A stretch of 51,485 nucleotides of DNA from Spartobacteria bacterium (GCA_021324825.1 JAJPII010000013.1:1-51485), one strand, 5' to 3'. Counted from the stretch's first letter, positions 1 to 8,695 are shown. The notes: generated by a model from the letters alone, not told the origin. Translations and numbers: made by a program.

Positions 1-117
1 CCCGAGCTCGGTCCCCCCGAGCTCGGTCCCCCCGAGCTCGGTCCCCCCGAGCTCGGTCCCCCCGAGCTCGGTCCCCCCGAGCTCGGTCCCCCCGAGCTCG
101 GTCCCCCGAGCTCGGTA
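1..117. repeat. 15-bp tandem array with palindromic core
   Basis: The first 117 bases are eight copies of a 15-bp unit: CCGAGCTCGG, a perfect 10-bp palindrome, followed by a short T and C-run spacer. Palindrome centres recur every 15 bases; the last spacing is one base shorter because its C-run has five instead of six C. Read on the minus strand in the frame of the RHS-like fragment to its right, the units encode the pentapeptide R-A-R-G-D over and over without a stop to the window edge. The exit from the array, CGAGCTCGGTAC, also matches a common cloning polylinker over 12 bases, so an assembly or vector origin cannot be excluded. Confidence 0.9.
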
Positions 118-1081
118 CGCACGGCGCCCAAGCCGTGATCGTGTCATTGGTGATTTCGGCCCTCCAACCCGAGGAACCCCGCAGAACGGTGTCATTCGGG
201 TTGTCGCGGAGAAAGTAGTTGTTCCAGCCGTCGGGCTGCATCATCAGAAACGTATTCTCCCCGGTCTGCACGAAGTTCGACTCCAGCAAGGGGAGTATCC
301 AGCCCTGCCCCAAGTACGGCGAGGGCTCCCCGTTCTCTTTATTGGACCGAAATCCGATGAACATGGGAAGCTTGAGGTCATCGCCCAAATCCAAGTCGCC
401 CACCTTTTCCCAGTACGCGACGTACCCTTGTGAATTGACCCCGTCAAAGTGATTGGTTGCCGTCATACTTCTGGCCTGGCGCGCGGACGTAGTAGGTCTT
501 CGTGACCCGGCCTGCGACGTCGACATAGATCGCCAGGCCCCGAGCCGCCGAAAATGAGTAGGACTGCGCGGCGCCCGAGCCGTCCTTGATCGTGATCCTG
601 TCATTCCGGTAGGAATAGGCGTACGTGCCGTCATCGATCAGGCGATAATTTTCGGGACTCTTCTTCGCCGCGGCGATCCTGCTTCCGTAGTTGAACCGGT
701 GCGTGCGACCGCAGACCGTCAACCCCGTTACACAGCCATACGCCTGGCGCTCCAGGGTGATGAGGACCCCGAAGGCAGCGTCCAGGCGAGTACGCCCTTG
801 TCCTTGGGCAGAAGATTGCCGCTGAGTTGCGGGCAGAACCATTGGCCGCCGAAATCCCCTTGCTGCGTGCGCGTGTTCAAGTACACCAATTGGAGCGGGA
901 AGTTCCGACGAGCCGTTCACAATATCGAGATCGCGGGAGATCATCCATCCGCCGTCGATGAGCGCCGCGCCGAAATGCGGCGGGGTGAGAAAGTCCATTC
1001 CGCCTCCGCCGCCTTGGCCGCGCGTCCAAGTCCAAAACACATGCCGACGAGCAGCCCCGCACCGCAAAGCGCATCAATTAA
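118..1081 (-). pseudogene. RHS-like surface protein relic, several frameshifts
   Basis: Reading the minus strand, recognisable protein pieces lie in different frames in a sensible order. They are: a signal-peptide-like stretch (1081 to about 1000, with LLVGMCFGLGRAA); a piece with TPPHFGAALIDGGWMISRDL (998 to about 905); a piece with FPLQLVYLNTRTQQGDFGGQW (about 904 to 768); a piece ending in VRAPGQKYDGNQSL and a TGA (about 766 to 444); and a piece from an ATG at 466 with GQGWILPLLESNF running into the array. The third and fifth pieces look alike (P-x-L/F, then G-x-W-x-x-P-x-L), suggesting an internal duplication, as in RHS/YD-repeat surface proteins. No single frame gives a credible protein. 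Either the gene is decayed or the sequence is poor at this end. The family name is a judgement from motif style. Confidence 0.5.
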
Positions 1082-1110
1082 CCAACCATGAGATTTCCAG
1101 TATCTCCCAC

Positions 1111-1151
1111 ATTCCCGCGGTGGGAATACGCAATAAATATTATTCCGTCAA
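1111..1151 (-). promoter_or_regulatory. Possible promoter with small inverted repeat
   Basis: In an AT-rich gap, the minus strand has TTGACG (1146-1151) and TATTCC (1123-1128) spaced by 17 bases. The second box lies within an ATTCCC/GGGAAT inverted repeat (1111-1127). It would drive the RHS-like relic. The -10 box is weak, so this is tentative. Confidence 0.25.
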
Positions 1152-1186
1152 TAAAAAATTTCGGGACTTTTTAAAACTACTATCTA

Positions 1187-1783
1187 TCACGTGCCGGGGT
1201 CTTTCTGGTCTTCGCCAGGCTTCATTTCGTAGATGGAATTCAGTATGGCGTACCCGCGCGCGTAGGCTTTATCGTAATTCGACGGCGTCGCGCTGATGCT
1301 GATGATCAACTGGTCTTTCTTGTTGAAGTTCAATATGGTGACGCTCCTCTTTAGGCTCGCGCCGTAGTAGCTGCACGTGAAGACGTATTGATGGCTGGTC
1401 CAGCCGTTGATGGTGATCGGGTTGGGGACGTCCTTTTCCAGCACCACTTTCGCGGAGCCGGACGGCAGGGACGCGGCGGCGAGGTCCTGGTATTGTTTGG
1501 CGGAGGCGCCTTCCAGCGGAGTGTCGGGCGTGAGCGAGGAGCGGGAGATGGTCATGCCGGCCGTGCCAAGGTCGTTGAACTCGAAGGAGGCCTTGCCCGC
1601 GCTTCCGTCGACGCTCGTGCTGGGATCGGTGCGGAAGGCGATCTTCTTCGGGCCGTCCTGAAAGTAGTAGCGGTAGGTGTTATCCTGCACGCCCGCGATG
1701 CGGCGGTGCGGGGTGAGGTCGAGGGCCTTGCAGGAAAGCGCGGTGAACAGGCAGGCGAATGCCAGGAGGGTTGTGCGGTTCAT
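1187..1783 (-). CDS. Secreted protein of unknown function
   Basis: A 198-residue protein with a clear N-terminal signal peptide (TTLLAFACLFTALSCKA, residues 4-20). A cysteine lies near the cleavage region but does not make a good lipobox. The mature part is rich in Ser, Thr and Asp and has the look of a beta-rich periplasmic or outer-membrane-associated protein; I do not recognise the family. The start is the ATG at 1783, eight bases after the stop of the PilX-like gene, so it is the last gene of the pseudopilin operon. A longer open frame upstream only reads antisense through the neighbour. By position it may help pilus assembly or be exported by it, which is inference. Confidence 0.75.
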   Translation of the reverse strand: MNRTTLLAFACLFTALSCKALDLTPHRRIAGVQDNTYRYYFQDGPKKIAFRTDPSTSVDGSAGKASFEFNDLGTAGMTISRSSLTPDTPLEGASAKQYQDLAAASLPSGSAKVVLEKDVPNPITINGWTSHQYVFTCSYYGASLKRSVTILNFNKKDQLIISISATPSNYDKAYARGYAILNSIYEMKPGEDQKDPGT

Positions 1784-1791
1784 AAAGGCGG

Positions 1792-3609
1792 TTACCAGCG
1801 GGTGAGGGCGCCGCGCGTCCAGTTCACGACATCGAGACTGCCGGGCGGCGGGTTTGTCAAAAAGTTGCTGTCGTAGTTCCAAAACCGGTTCGGCGGAAGA
1901 TAGATGGGCGACGTATTCCACTGGCCGATGAATTGTGCGCTGTTGAACAGTTGCACCATCGAGCCGTAGTAGCATAAGGCCTGGCCCGTCCAATCCTCCA
2001 GGAAGCGGGGGAAGTTGTTGAACCCGCCCGAGTATCCGTAAGTCACACCCGTGTTGGGGTTGACGTATCCCGAGGGGACATTGCCGGCGACGATGGCCGT
2101 GTTGATGGTCGTATCCTGCGCGACGCGGGACGAGATCGCCTTGCTGGAGTTGGAATCCGACCAGGCGTTGGAGAGGATCGTGACGGCGTCGGCCATGACG
2201 GCGGACGGGGCGCGGGTGTATCCCGCGACCGTCGGCGAAGTGCTCGTTGTCTGGCTGGTGGAGGCCAGATTGGTGGGAACGCTGAGGTAGCTCGCTTCCG
2301 AACCGACGTTATAGTCTCCCTGGATGTAAACGCCGTTCTCGCTGGCGACCGTCAACCCCCCGGTTGGAAGGACCGTGCCGTTTGTAAGCCGGATCGCCTT
2401 CTCGCTCGCAGTGGTGTCTCCCGAGTCGTAGATGTAAAGCACGCCGTTGAGGGAGAACCCGGAGGCTGCATTGAAGACAGGGTCGGCGGTTGCGATGTTC
2501 AGCGAGGTCACCCCGACATTGGCGCCCTCGCGCGTGTCGTAGATGGTCTGCTGGGTAAGCGCGCCAAGAAGGGTGGTCCTCTGCGCCGACGTCAGCGTCA
2601 CTCCGTTTTGCGTGGTGATCGTTTTGGTCGTTCCGCTTATCGTGATGATGATGCCCGCCTTGTTATAAAGCCGCCGCCCGCTCAGCGCCGCCGGATCGGT
2701 GTAAGAGGTGTTCGGCGGCTCTACCAGGAAGCGCATGCTGTCCGTGTTGGGATTGCCGGCGGCGAAGACCGAGGCGGGATCGGTGCCGAGCGGTTGCATG
2801 GCATCCACCTGGTGGACCTGCGCGGCCTGTCCGCTGGGGTAGGTCGGCCCGACCATGGAGGACGGCGCGGACCAGGATGCGGCGCCGGTGGGGTAAAGGC
2901 TGGTCGTATAATAGCTGCCAACGTAGGAAAGATCGCTCAAAAATGTCAGCACGCTGGGCGACTGGACGCTCGCGTAGAGATCGCCGTTGGTATGAACCAG
3001 CCCCTGGACGGTCATGGTCGCCGGCTTGTAAAGCTCGAGGTCGCCCTGGAAGAAGGCCATCGCCTGGAAGAGCGGCACGTCCACGTATTCGATGCTCCGC
3101 TTCACGCCGTAGCTGGCCGTCTTGTCGCCGACATTGGTCGAGGTGAGGCGGACGCTGCACGTATAGGAGTAGTCGAGCCCCTGCCAGCCGGGATAGGAAG
3201 CGAGGTACACCGGCACAGCGGTCGGGATGCTGCCGCTGGCGATGGGGGTTCCGTAGCTGTCGGTGCAATTGATCTGAAGGTTCCCCGCGGCGTTGGCGTA
3301 CGGGTAGTTGAATGTCGGAGGACTGCTGGGCGACGGGCCGCGGACGCGCGCCGGTATGTCGGTGGACGCAGGCGGGCCGTACTTCGCGTTGGCGGCGGTG
3401 AGCCAGATGCCGTAGGCGACGTCGAGGGCGCCTTCCGCCTCGTAACGGAGATTGGCGAAGTCGCGGCTGGAGTCGGAGATTCTTCCCACCGTGGAAGTGA
3501 CCCGGAGCCCGACGCAGACAAGCGCCGAGACAACCAAGATGAATATCAGCGCCGTGATCAACGCGCTGGCGGATTGTTCCTTTGCCGGAGCGATGCGTTT
3601 TATGGACAT
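1792..3609 (-). CDS. Large PilX/GspK-like pseudopilin-type protein
   Basis: A 605-residue protein starting MSIKRIAPAKEQ and then one long hydrophobic helix (about residues 14-35, ALITALIFILVVSALVCVG), as in the PilX/GspK class of minor pilins, which often lack a canonical G/FxxxxE cleavage site. The rest is a large, Ser/Thr/Gly/Tyr-rich exported domain, far larger than typical PilX (about 200 residues). PilX-like proteins sit at the pilus tip and in assembly priming. Its ATG overlaps the TGA of the PilW-like gene by four bases (ATGA), so the two are translationally coupled. It resembles the long members of the pseudopilin cassettes seen in Verrucomicrobia, but I cannot assign it to one of them. 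Confidence 0.7.
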   Translation of the reverse strand: MSIKRIAPAKEQSASALITALIFILVVSALVCVGLRVTSTVGRISDSSRDFANLRYEAEGALDVAYGIWLTAANAKYGPPASTDIPARVRGPSPSSPPTFNYPYANAAGNLQINCTDSYGTPIASGSIPTAVPVYLASYPGWQGLDYSYTCSVRLTSTNVGDKTASYGVKRSIEYVDVPLFQAMAFFQGDLELYKPATMTVQGLVHTNGDLYASVQSPSVLTFLSDLSYVGSYYTTSLYPTGAASWSAPSSMVGPTYPSGQAAQVHQVDAMQPLGTDPASVFAAGNPNTDSMRFLVEPPNTSYTDPAALSGRRLYNKAGIIITISGTTKTITTQNGVTLTSAQRTTLLGALTQQTIYDTREGANVGVTSLNIATADPVFNAASGFSLNGVLYIYDSGDTTASEKAIRLTNGTVLPTGGLTVASENGVYIQGDYNVGSEASYLSVPTNLASTSQTTSTSPTVAGYTRAPSAVMADAVTILSNAWSDSNSSKAISSRVAQDTTINTAIVAGNVPSGYVNPNTGVTYGYSGGFNNFPRFLEDWTGQALCYYGSMVQLFNSAQFIGQWNTSPIYLPPNRFWNYDSNFLTNPPPGSLDVVNWTRGALTRW

Positions 3610-4484
3610 CAGGGCGAGGAGATTTCCAGGGAGTTCCTCGGACGCAGGAGAGTGCTGACGGTCGCGTAGGTGTTGTACGCGCCGCCGCCCTGTTTGTTTG
3701 CGAGGTAGTTGCTGTATTGCTGGCTGGAGATGACGAGAGCCGTCGAGACGTAGGTGGCGTTGGTGCTCGTCGTAAAAGGGGTGCTTCCCAGCGAGCTGAC
3801 ATTGGAGGTCAGCGTGATGTTGGTGGCGCTTTTCAAGGTCGTGAGCCCCTCCACGGTCGGGTAAAAAAGAAGCTGCGTCCCCTGCACCACAAAGGCTTCC
3901 TCGTGGACGAGCATTGCCGATTCCACGCTCGGGGAGAGCCAGGAAAAAGTGACCCCCGGCGATACGGTCACCGAGAGCGTCTGGACGTTGCTGGCCGTGG
4001 AGACGACGCTGCAACTGGTGACCACCGCCCGGGTCGAAGTTCCGTTGAGGAGGAGCACGTCATTGACGGACGGGATCGGCGGCGAGGCCAGCGGATCGGT
4101 GGAACGCTGTATCTGGAAGCTCGTGGCGTTGCTCAGTCCGCTGCCGCTCGCGTTGACGATCACGTAGCGTTCGCCCAGGTATTTGTCGAAGCGGATGCCG
4201 GCCGCGGGGCTGGAGGCGTTGGCTGTGATGTTGCCGCTCCCCGTGCCGGAGGTGGCGACGCTGATGAGTTCAGGAGTGGCGGTGGCCTCGCTGATCTCGG
4301 AATTCATCCTGTCCAGCGCGTAGCGCAGAGAAAGGTTGGAGACGTTCAGCGAAATGTTCTTCGCATAAAGAACCGCGCCCATGTGGAGCATATTGTAGCA
4401 GAAAAGGCCCACGAGCACCCCGACGCCGACGGCCATGAGGGCTTCGATAAGGGTGAACCCCCCGCTGTTTGCGCGCGTTTTCAT
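3609..4484 (-). CDS. PilW-like prepilin
   Basis: A 291-residue protein with a textbook type IV prepilin leader: cleavage after Gly9 (SGG/FTLIEALMAVG), Glu at position +5 of the mature protein and a hydrophobic helix to about residue 32. After processing by a prepilin peptidase it would join the inner-membrane pseudopilus. The C-terminal domain is Ser/Thr-rich and unlike any specific pilin I can name; length and position in a V-W-X order support PilW or GspJ type. Overlaps both neighbours by ATGA. Confidence 0.8.
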   Translation of the reverse strand: MKTRANSGGFTLIEALMAVGVGVLVGLFCYNMLHMGAVLYAKNISLNVSNLSLRYALDRMNSEISEATATPELISVATSGTGSGNITANASSPAAGIRFDKYLGERYVIVNASGSGLSNATSFQIQRSTDPLASPPIPSVNDVLLLNGTSTRAVVTSCSVVSTASNVQTLSVTVSPGVTFSWLSPSVESAMLVHEEAFVVQGTQLLFYPTVEGLTTLKSATNITLTSNVSSLGSTPFTTSTNATYVSTALVISSQQYSNYLANKQGGGAYNTYATVSTLLRPRNSLEISSP

Positions 4485-5005
4485 TGGTCCGGCGCGCGGA
4501 GGGTGGTGGCGGAGTAGCTGAACGTCCTGTTCACGAATTTATAGTTGAAGGTAAAGGTGATCCTGCGCGTGTTCGGATTATCCGTGGAATCACTCGCATT
4601 CCAGAGGGTGACACAGCGGCTGAGCGTCCCCGAGATGATCGCCGAACCGTTGGTCGCGGTGACGAGCGGCATGGGATTGGTGAGGCTTGTATAGGCATAG
4701 TCGCCGCAGGCCACGGTGCCCGAAGTCACCGCGAGGATCGCCGGGACGCTGCTGGATGTGAAGGGGACCGCGTCCGCCGCCTCAATATTGCGATTCACCA
4801 CTTCCTTCGCGGCGGTGATGAGCCGGTTGGAGGTCGCGTTCCGGTTCATCGTCATCAATGCCGGGATGGCCTCCGTCGCGTAGAGAGTGATGATCATGGC
4901 GCCCATCATCACCTCCAGCAGGCTTATGCCCGCCGTGCCTTTCCAGCCGCGAAACCGCCTTCTCGACGCAAGGAGGGGACGCGGAAGCTCTCGGTTTATC
5001 GCCAT
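4481..5005 (-). CDS. PilV-like prepilin
   Basis: A 174-residue protein whose hydrophobic helix follows an unusually long 26-residue basic leader (many Arg and Lys), with the cleavage motif G/ISLLEVMMGAMI: Gly26 at -1 and Glu31 at +5. This matches PilV/GspI-type minor pilins. Two cysteines in the globular part may form a disulfide. First gene of the coupled three-pilin set; 31 bases separate its start from the stop of lipB, so it may be co-transcribed with the lipB-ruvC-nadE run. Confidence 0.78.
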   Translation of the reverse strand: MAINRELPRPLLASRRRFRGWKGTAGISLLEVMMGAMIITLYATEAIPALMTMNRNATSNRLITAAKEVVNRNIEAADAVPFTSSSVPAILAVTSGTVACGDYAYTSLTNPMPLVTATNGSAIISGTLSRCVTLWNASDSTDNPNTRRITFTFNYKFVNRTFSYSATTLRAPDQ

Positions 5006-5036
5006 TATGATAATTCCACAGCAAGTGGCATTCCAC

Positions 5037-5660
5037 TTACTGTCCGAAAAATTGCCCGCGGAAGATTTCCGCGGCCTCGGCGCCGACGTTCTCCACAGTG
5101 GGGGAAAGGCTCGTCTCGCGCTCGATATTGGTCATTTCCACCCCCGCGATGCCGCAGGGAGTTATTTGTTGGAACGGCGCCAGGCTTCCCCGGACATTCA
5201 AGGCGAACCCGTGCATGCTTATCCAATGGCGCACGCCGACGCCGATGGAGGCGATCTTCCTCTCCCCCACCCAGACGCCGGTAAGGTGTTCGCGCCGCGC
5301 CGCGCGGATGCCGTATTTCTCCAGGGTGAGGATGAGAACCTGTTCCAGCAGGCGGAGGTAACGGTGCAGATCCTGCCCGTGTCTACGCAGGTCGAGGATC
5401 GGGTAGCCGACGAGCTGTCCCGGCCCGTGATAGGTCGCCTGCCCTCCGCGATTGATCCGCACGACCGGATGTGGCAGCGCCGCGGCGTCGCGCAAGCTGG
5501 TCTGGTCGGGCGTGCGGCCGATCGTATAAACGGGCGGGTGTTCGAGCAGCAGGAGGAAATCGTCGTCCAGGCCCGCGGTTTTCCGGGCCACCGCCTCCTC
5601 CTGCAAGGCGAGCGCCTCGTTGTATTCGACCTTGCCAAGCCAGCGGATTTGCAGGCTCAT
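5037..5660 (-). CDS. lipB: Octanoyl-ACP:protein octanoyltransferase
   Basis: LipB moves the octanoyl group from acyl carrier protein to the lipoyl domains of 2-oxoacid dehydrogenases and the glycine cleavage H protein, the first step of lipoate synthesis, in the cytosol. The 207-residue product has the family signature RGGQATYHGPGQ (71-82), the catalytic Lys135 (ERKIASIGV) and the catalytic Cys169 (ITPCGI). Length is typical. The start chosen is the ATG at 5660, which overlaps the ruvC stop as ATGA; the open frame extends upstream but would read through ruvC. No lipA gene lies in the window. Confidence 0.95.
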   Translation of the reverse strand: MSLQIRWLGKVEYNEALALQEEAVARKTAGLDDDFLLLLEHPPVYTIGRTPDQTSLRDAAALPHPVVRINRGGQATYHGPGQLVGYPILDLRRHGQDLHRYLRLLEQVLILTLEKYGIRAARREHLTGVWVGERKIASIGVGVRHWISMHGFALNVRGSLAPFQQITPCGIAGVEMTNIERETSLSPTVENVGAEAAEIFRGQFFGQ

Positions 5661-6160
5661 ACGGGCTTCAATGGTTCCGCGCCGCTGGAAGCCGCCTGCC
5701 GCGCCTGGCAATGCGCGAGACCGACCGCCAGCGCGTCGGCGGCGTCGGGAGGCGGATTCTCGTGCAACCCGAGCAGCGCGCGCACCATGAAGGAGACTTG
5801 CGTCTTCACGGCGGCGCCGCGTCCCACCACGGCTTGTTTCACGCGCCTCGGGGCGTATTCATAAACGGGCAGCCCGCGTCCGGCCGCCGCGAGGATCGCC
5901 GCCCCTCGCGCGGCGCCGAGCGTGATGGCGGTGCGAAAGCTTTGGACGTAGATGACCGCTTCGACGGCGCAGCACTCCGGGTTATGGACATGGATGAGCC
6001 GGACGATCTCGTCGTGGATAGCGACCAGGCACCCCGAAACCGCGAGCGCCCGGGCGTTCTTTATCTCGCCATACGCGACGGGCGTGATCCCCTTCCCCGT
6101 TTCCTCCAGCACCGCGAAGCCGGTGCTTCGCAAGGAGGGGTCGATGGCGAGCACCTTCAT
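5657..6160 (-). CDS. ruvC: Holliday junction endonuclease RuvC
   Basis: RuvC resolves four-way junctions together with RuvAB at the end of recombinational repair. The 167-residue protein keeps the four acidic catalytic residues at the usual places: Asp7 (AIDPSLRSTG), Glu67 (AVEAVIY), Asp139 and Asp142 (PPPDAADALA). Start at the ATG at 6160, four bases after the nadE stop. ruvA and ruvB are not adjacent. Here it is coupled to lipB rather than to ruvAB. Confidence 0.95.
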   Translation of the reverse strand: MKVLAIDPSLRSTGFAVLEETGKGITPVAYGEIKNARALAVSGCLVAIHDEIVRLIHVHNPECCAVEAVIYVQSFRTAITLGAARGAAILAAAGRGLPVYEYAPRRVKQAVVGRGAAVKTQVSFMVRALLGLHENPPPDAADALAVGLAHCQARQAASSGAEPLKPV

Positions 6161-6164
6161 CCCT

Positions 6165-7784
6165 CTAATCCACGAAACGTTGCGCGACGGGCATGCGGCG
6201 GCCCACGCCGAAGGCATGGCTCGTGACCTTCAAACCGGGAACGGCCTGCGCCCTTTTGTATTCATTCAGATCGACCTTGCGGACGACCCACCGCACCGTG
6301 GCTTCGTCAAAACCGCGGGCGATAATATCCCGCCCGGAAATGTTCTCCTCCACGTAAAGCTGGAGGATGCGGTCGAGCAGATCGTAAGGCGGCAGGGTGT
6401 CCTGATCCGTCTGGTTCGGCTTCAGTTCGGCGCTTGGCGGTTTCTCGATGCTGGCGGCGGGGATGATCTCCCGCTCCCGGTTGATCCAGGCGGCGAGCCG
6501 GTAAACCATCGTCTTTGGGACATCGCTCAGGATCGCGAGCCCGCCGGCCATGTCGCCGTAAAGCGTGCAATACCCCACCGCCAGCTCGCTCTTGTTTCCC
6601 GTCGTCAGGAGCAGGCTTCCGAATTTATTGGAAAGCGCCATGAGCGTCATGCCGCGCAATCTCGGCTGCATGTTTTCCTCCGTCGTATCCTCGGGCAGGC
6701 CGGCAAAAGTCTGCGTGAATTGTTCCCGGAACGTCTCGAACGCGCGCTGTATCGGAACCTGGAGGCAGCGGACGCCCAGGTTTTTCGCGAGGGCGAGCGC
6801 GTCGTCGATGCTCCCTTGGGAGGAATACTGGGCGGGCATGGAAACGCCCAGGACATTCTCCGGGCCGAGCGCTTCCGCGGCGATGCAGGCGCTCACCGCC
6901 GAGTCGATGCCGCCGCTGAGGCCGAGCACCACGGACTTGAATCCGCATTTTGAAAGATAATCCCGCAGGCCGAGGCAAAGCGCCTCGAAGACTTCGCCCG
7001 CCTCCGGCGTATCCTCCCAGGCGCTCGCGCCGCCGGTTTCCACCACGCGGACATCCTCCCGGAATGCCGCGAGCCGCGCGATCAAGCCGCCCTGCGCGTC
7101 GATCGCCAGCGAGTTTCCGTCGAACACGAGTTGGTCGTTCCCGCCGACGCTGTTGCAGTAAAAGATCGGGCGGCGCCGTTTCGCGGCCACGCCGGAGAGC
7201 ATGTCGAAGCGGAGCCGGGGCTTGCCGGCGTTGAAGGGCGAGGCGCTCAGGTTGAAGATAACGCCGGCGTCCTCCAGCGACTCCAGCGGGTCGCGGCCAT
7301 AGAGCCTGCGCGGCAGGAAGCTTTCGGTCCAGATGTCCTCGCAGATCGTCGCCCCCGCGAGACCTCCGCGGAATGCGAAGGGCGCCGTCCGTTCCGCCGC
7401 CTGGAAGTATCTGTCTTCGTCAAAAACGTCGTAAGTCGGCAGGAGGGACTTGTAGGTTTTCACCACCGGCTCCCCGCGGCGAAGCAGCGCGGCGCCATTT
7501 CTGAAAGGGCGCCCCGAAGGCCCGCTGTTATGGTCGACAAATCCGACGAGGAGCGGCGCGTCGCCGGTCCGCCGGTGAAGCTCCTCCAGTATCTCAAGAT
7601 TGCGCGGCACGAAGCGGGATTTGAAGACGAGATCCAACGGCGGGTAACCCGTGATCGCCAATTCCGGCGTGAGGACGATTTCCGCGCCCTGCGCGACGCA
7701 CGCGTCGTAGGCGGCGCCAATCTTGTCGCGATTTCCCTCAAGGTCGCCGACCGTCGTATTGATCTGCGCGAAACCGATCTTCAC
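6165..7784 (-). CDS. nadE: Glutamine-dependent NAD+ synthetase
   Basis: A 539-residue two-domain enzyme that amidates nicotinic acid adenine dinucleotide to NAD+. The N-terminal nitrilase-fold glutaminase shows the triad Glu41 (LTPELAITGYPP), Lys112 (TYKSLLPTYDVFDE) and Cys148 (GATICED). The C-terminal synthetase has the ATP-pyrophosphatase P-loop SGGIDS (290-295). Ammonia is passed between the domains. It belongs to the short glutamine-dependent class. Head of the nadE-ruvC-lipB group; the upstream small gene ends 35 bases before its ATG. Confidence 0.96.
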   Translation of the reverse strand: MKIGFAQINTTVGDLEGNRDKIGAAYDACVAQGAEIVLTPELAITGYPPLDLVFKSRFVPRNLEILEELHRRTGDAPLLVGFVDHNSGPSGRPFRNGAALLRRGEPVVKTYKSLLPTYDVFDEDRYFQAAERTAPFAFRGGLAGATICEDIWTESFLPRRLYGRDPLESLEDAGVIFNLSASPFNAGKPRLRFDMLSGVAAKRRRPIFYCNSVGGNDQLVFDGNSLAIDAQGGLIARLAAFREDVRVVETGGASAWEDTPEAGEVFEALCLGLRDYLSKCGFKSVVLGLSGGIDSAVSACIAAEALGPENVLGVSMPAQYSSQGSIDDALALAKNLGVRCLQVPIQRAFETFREQFTQTFAGLPEDTTEENMQPRLRGMTLMALSNKFGSLLLTTGNKSELAVGYCTLYGDMAGGLAILSDVPKTMVYRLAAWINREREIIPAASIEKPPSAELKPNQTDQDTLPPYDLLDRILQLYVEENISGRDIIARGFDEATVRWVVRKVDLNEYKRAQAVPGLKVTSHAFGVGRRMPVAQRFVD

Positions 7785-7819
7785 GACAACACGGATAGCA
7801 CATCCGCGGAAAAAAAACC

Positions 7820-7990
7820 CTAATTCCCGGGATGCGTGACGCTGTTGGAGATGCCGCCCCGGTTATTGTAACCGCCGTTGATCGCTTCGTCGGCGCCGGA
7901 GATGAAGGTCTTGTAGAACTCGATGAGCCCCGCGGCCAGGAACCCGGCCACGACGGTCAAGATAACCTTGTGCATGAAGGTTGTTCGCAT
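7820..7990 (-). CDS. Small single-pass membrane protein
   Basis: A 56-codon frame on the minus strand from the ATG at 7990 to a TAG at 7820. The peptide starts MRTTFMHKVILTVVAGFLAA, one hydrophobic helix at residues 8-22, then a Gly/Asn-rich tail. It fits snugly between the CAAX-type protease gene (35 bases away) and nadE (35 bases away) on the same strand, which supports a real gene. No family recognised. Confidence 0.55.
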   Translation of the reverse strand: MRTTFMHKVILTVVAGFLAAGLIEFYKTFISGADEAINGGYNNRGGISNSVTHPGN

Positions 7991-8024
7991 TCCCCGGTCA
8001 GAGAAGCTAAATCCGGGCCACGCG

Positions 8025-8687
8025 TCACCAGAATCCCCATTGCCCCGTGGTCATGATGTAGAATCCGAGGAGGAGGTTCGTCAGCGCGTGCGCGAAAACA
8101 CATGCGCCCAGGCTCCGCGTCCTGCACGCGACCACATTATATAAAGCGCCCGTGACGAGCGCCGGAGCGAAATCCGGCCCGAGATGCGCCAGGGCAAAGA
8201 AAAGCGTCACCAGCGCGAAGGGAATCGGGCGGAGGGCCCCGAAAGGGACCCGCTCGAAGTCCGCATCGATGAGGTAACGGAGAAGGAACCCCCTCCAGAA
8301 AATTTCTTCGAGCAAAGGAACCACTGCCACGAGGCGGACGAAGCGGAGGAACAGGCTGGGGAGATACCATATCCCCCGCACCATCGCGGGATCGAACCCC
8401 TCGTACCGGCGTTGCGCGCCGAATAACTCCTGGGGTGAAATCCAGACCGCCAGCACGACGATTCCCACGAGCGCCGCGAACCCGGCGGCGCGCGGTTTGG
8501 CCAACGGATACTCCCGCCTGAAACGAAGCAGCAGCGCGCCGCATACGAATGTCTGGAGAGGGAATATCCAATACTTCGGCGCGCTGTGCCTGAACCCGGA
8601 ATGAATCGCATCCCCCAGCGCAAGCAGGGCCATGAAAACAAAAAAAGGAACCGTGTAGGCCCGAAAGGCCCGGGAGGTGCTCCACAT
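8025..8687 (-). CDS. CAAX prenyl protease-related membrane protein (CPBP type)
   Basis: A 220-residue integral membrane protein with several hydrophobic helices and the CPBP/Abi active-site pattern: EEIFWRGF (Glu127, Glu128, Arg132), His168 in FFALAH and His200 in FAHALTN. These residues form the glutamate/histidine site of the CAAX-like intramembrane protease family. Length and layout recall the CAAX-related proteins that accompany exosortase/PEP-CTERM sorting, but neither an exosortase nor a PEP-CTERM protein is in the window. Its start codon (8687) faces the plus-strand gene starting at 8696 with only eight bases between, so any promoter lies inside the opposite gene. Confidence 0.82.
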   Translation of the reverse strand: MWSTSRAFRAYTVPFFVFMALLALGDAIHSGFRHSAPKYWIFPLQTFVCGALLLRFRREYPLAKPRAAGFAALVGIVVLAVWISPQELFGAQRRYEGFDPAMVRGIWYLPSLFLRFVRLVAVVPLLEEIFWRGFLLRYLIDADFERVPFGALRPIPFALVTLFFALAHLGPDFAPALVTGALYNVVACRTRSLGACVFAHALTNLLLGFYIMTTGQWGFW

Positions 8688-8695
8688 AGATCAAA

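Noticed and set aside
1..117. CRISPR array
   Set aside because: The 15-bp units are head to tail with no unique spacers.
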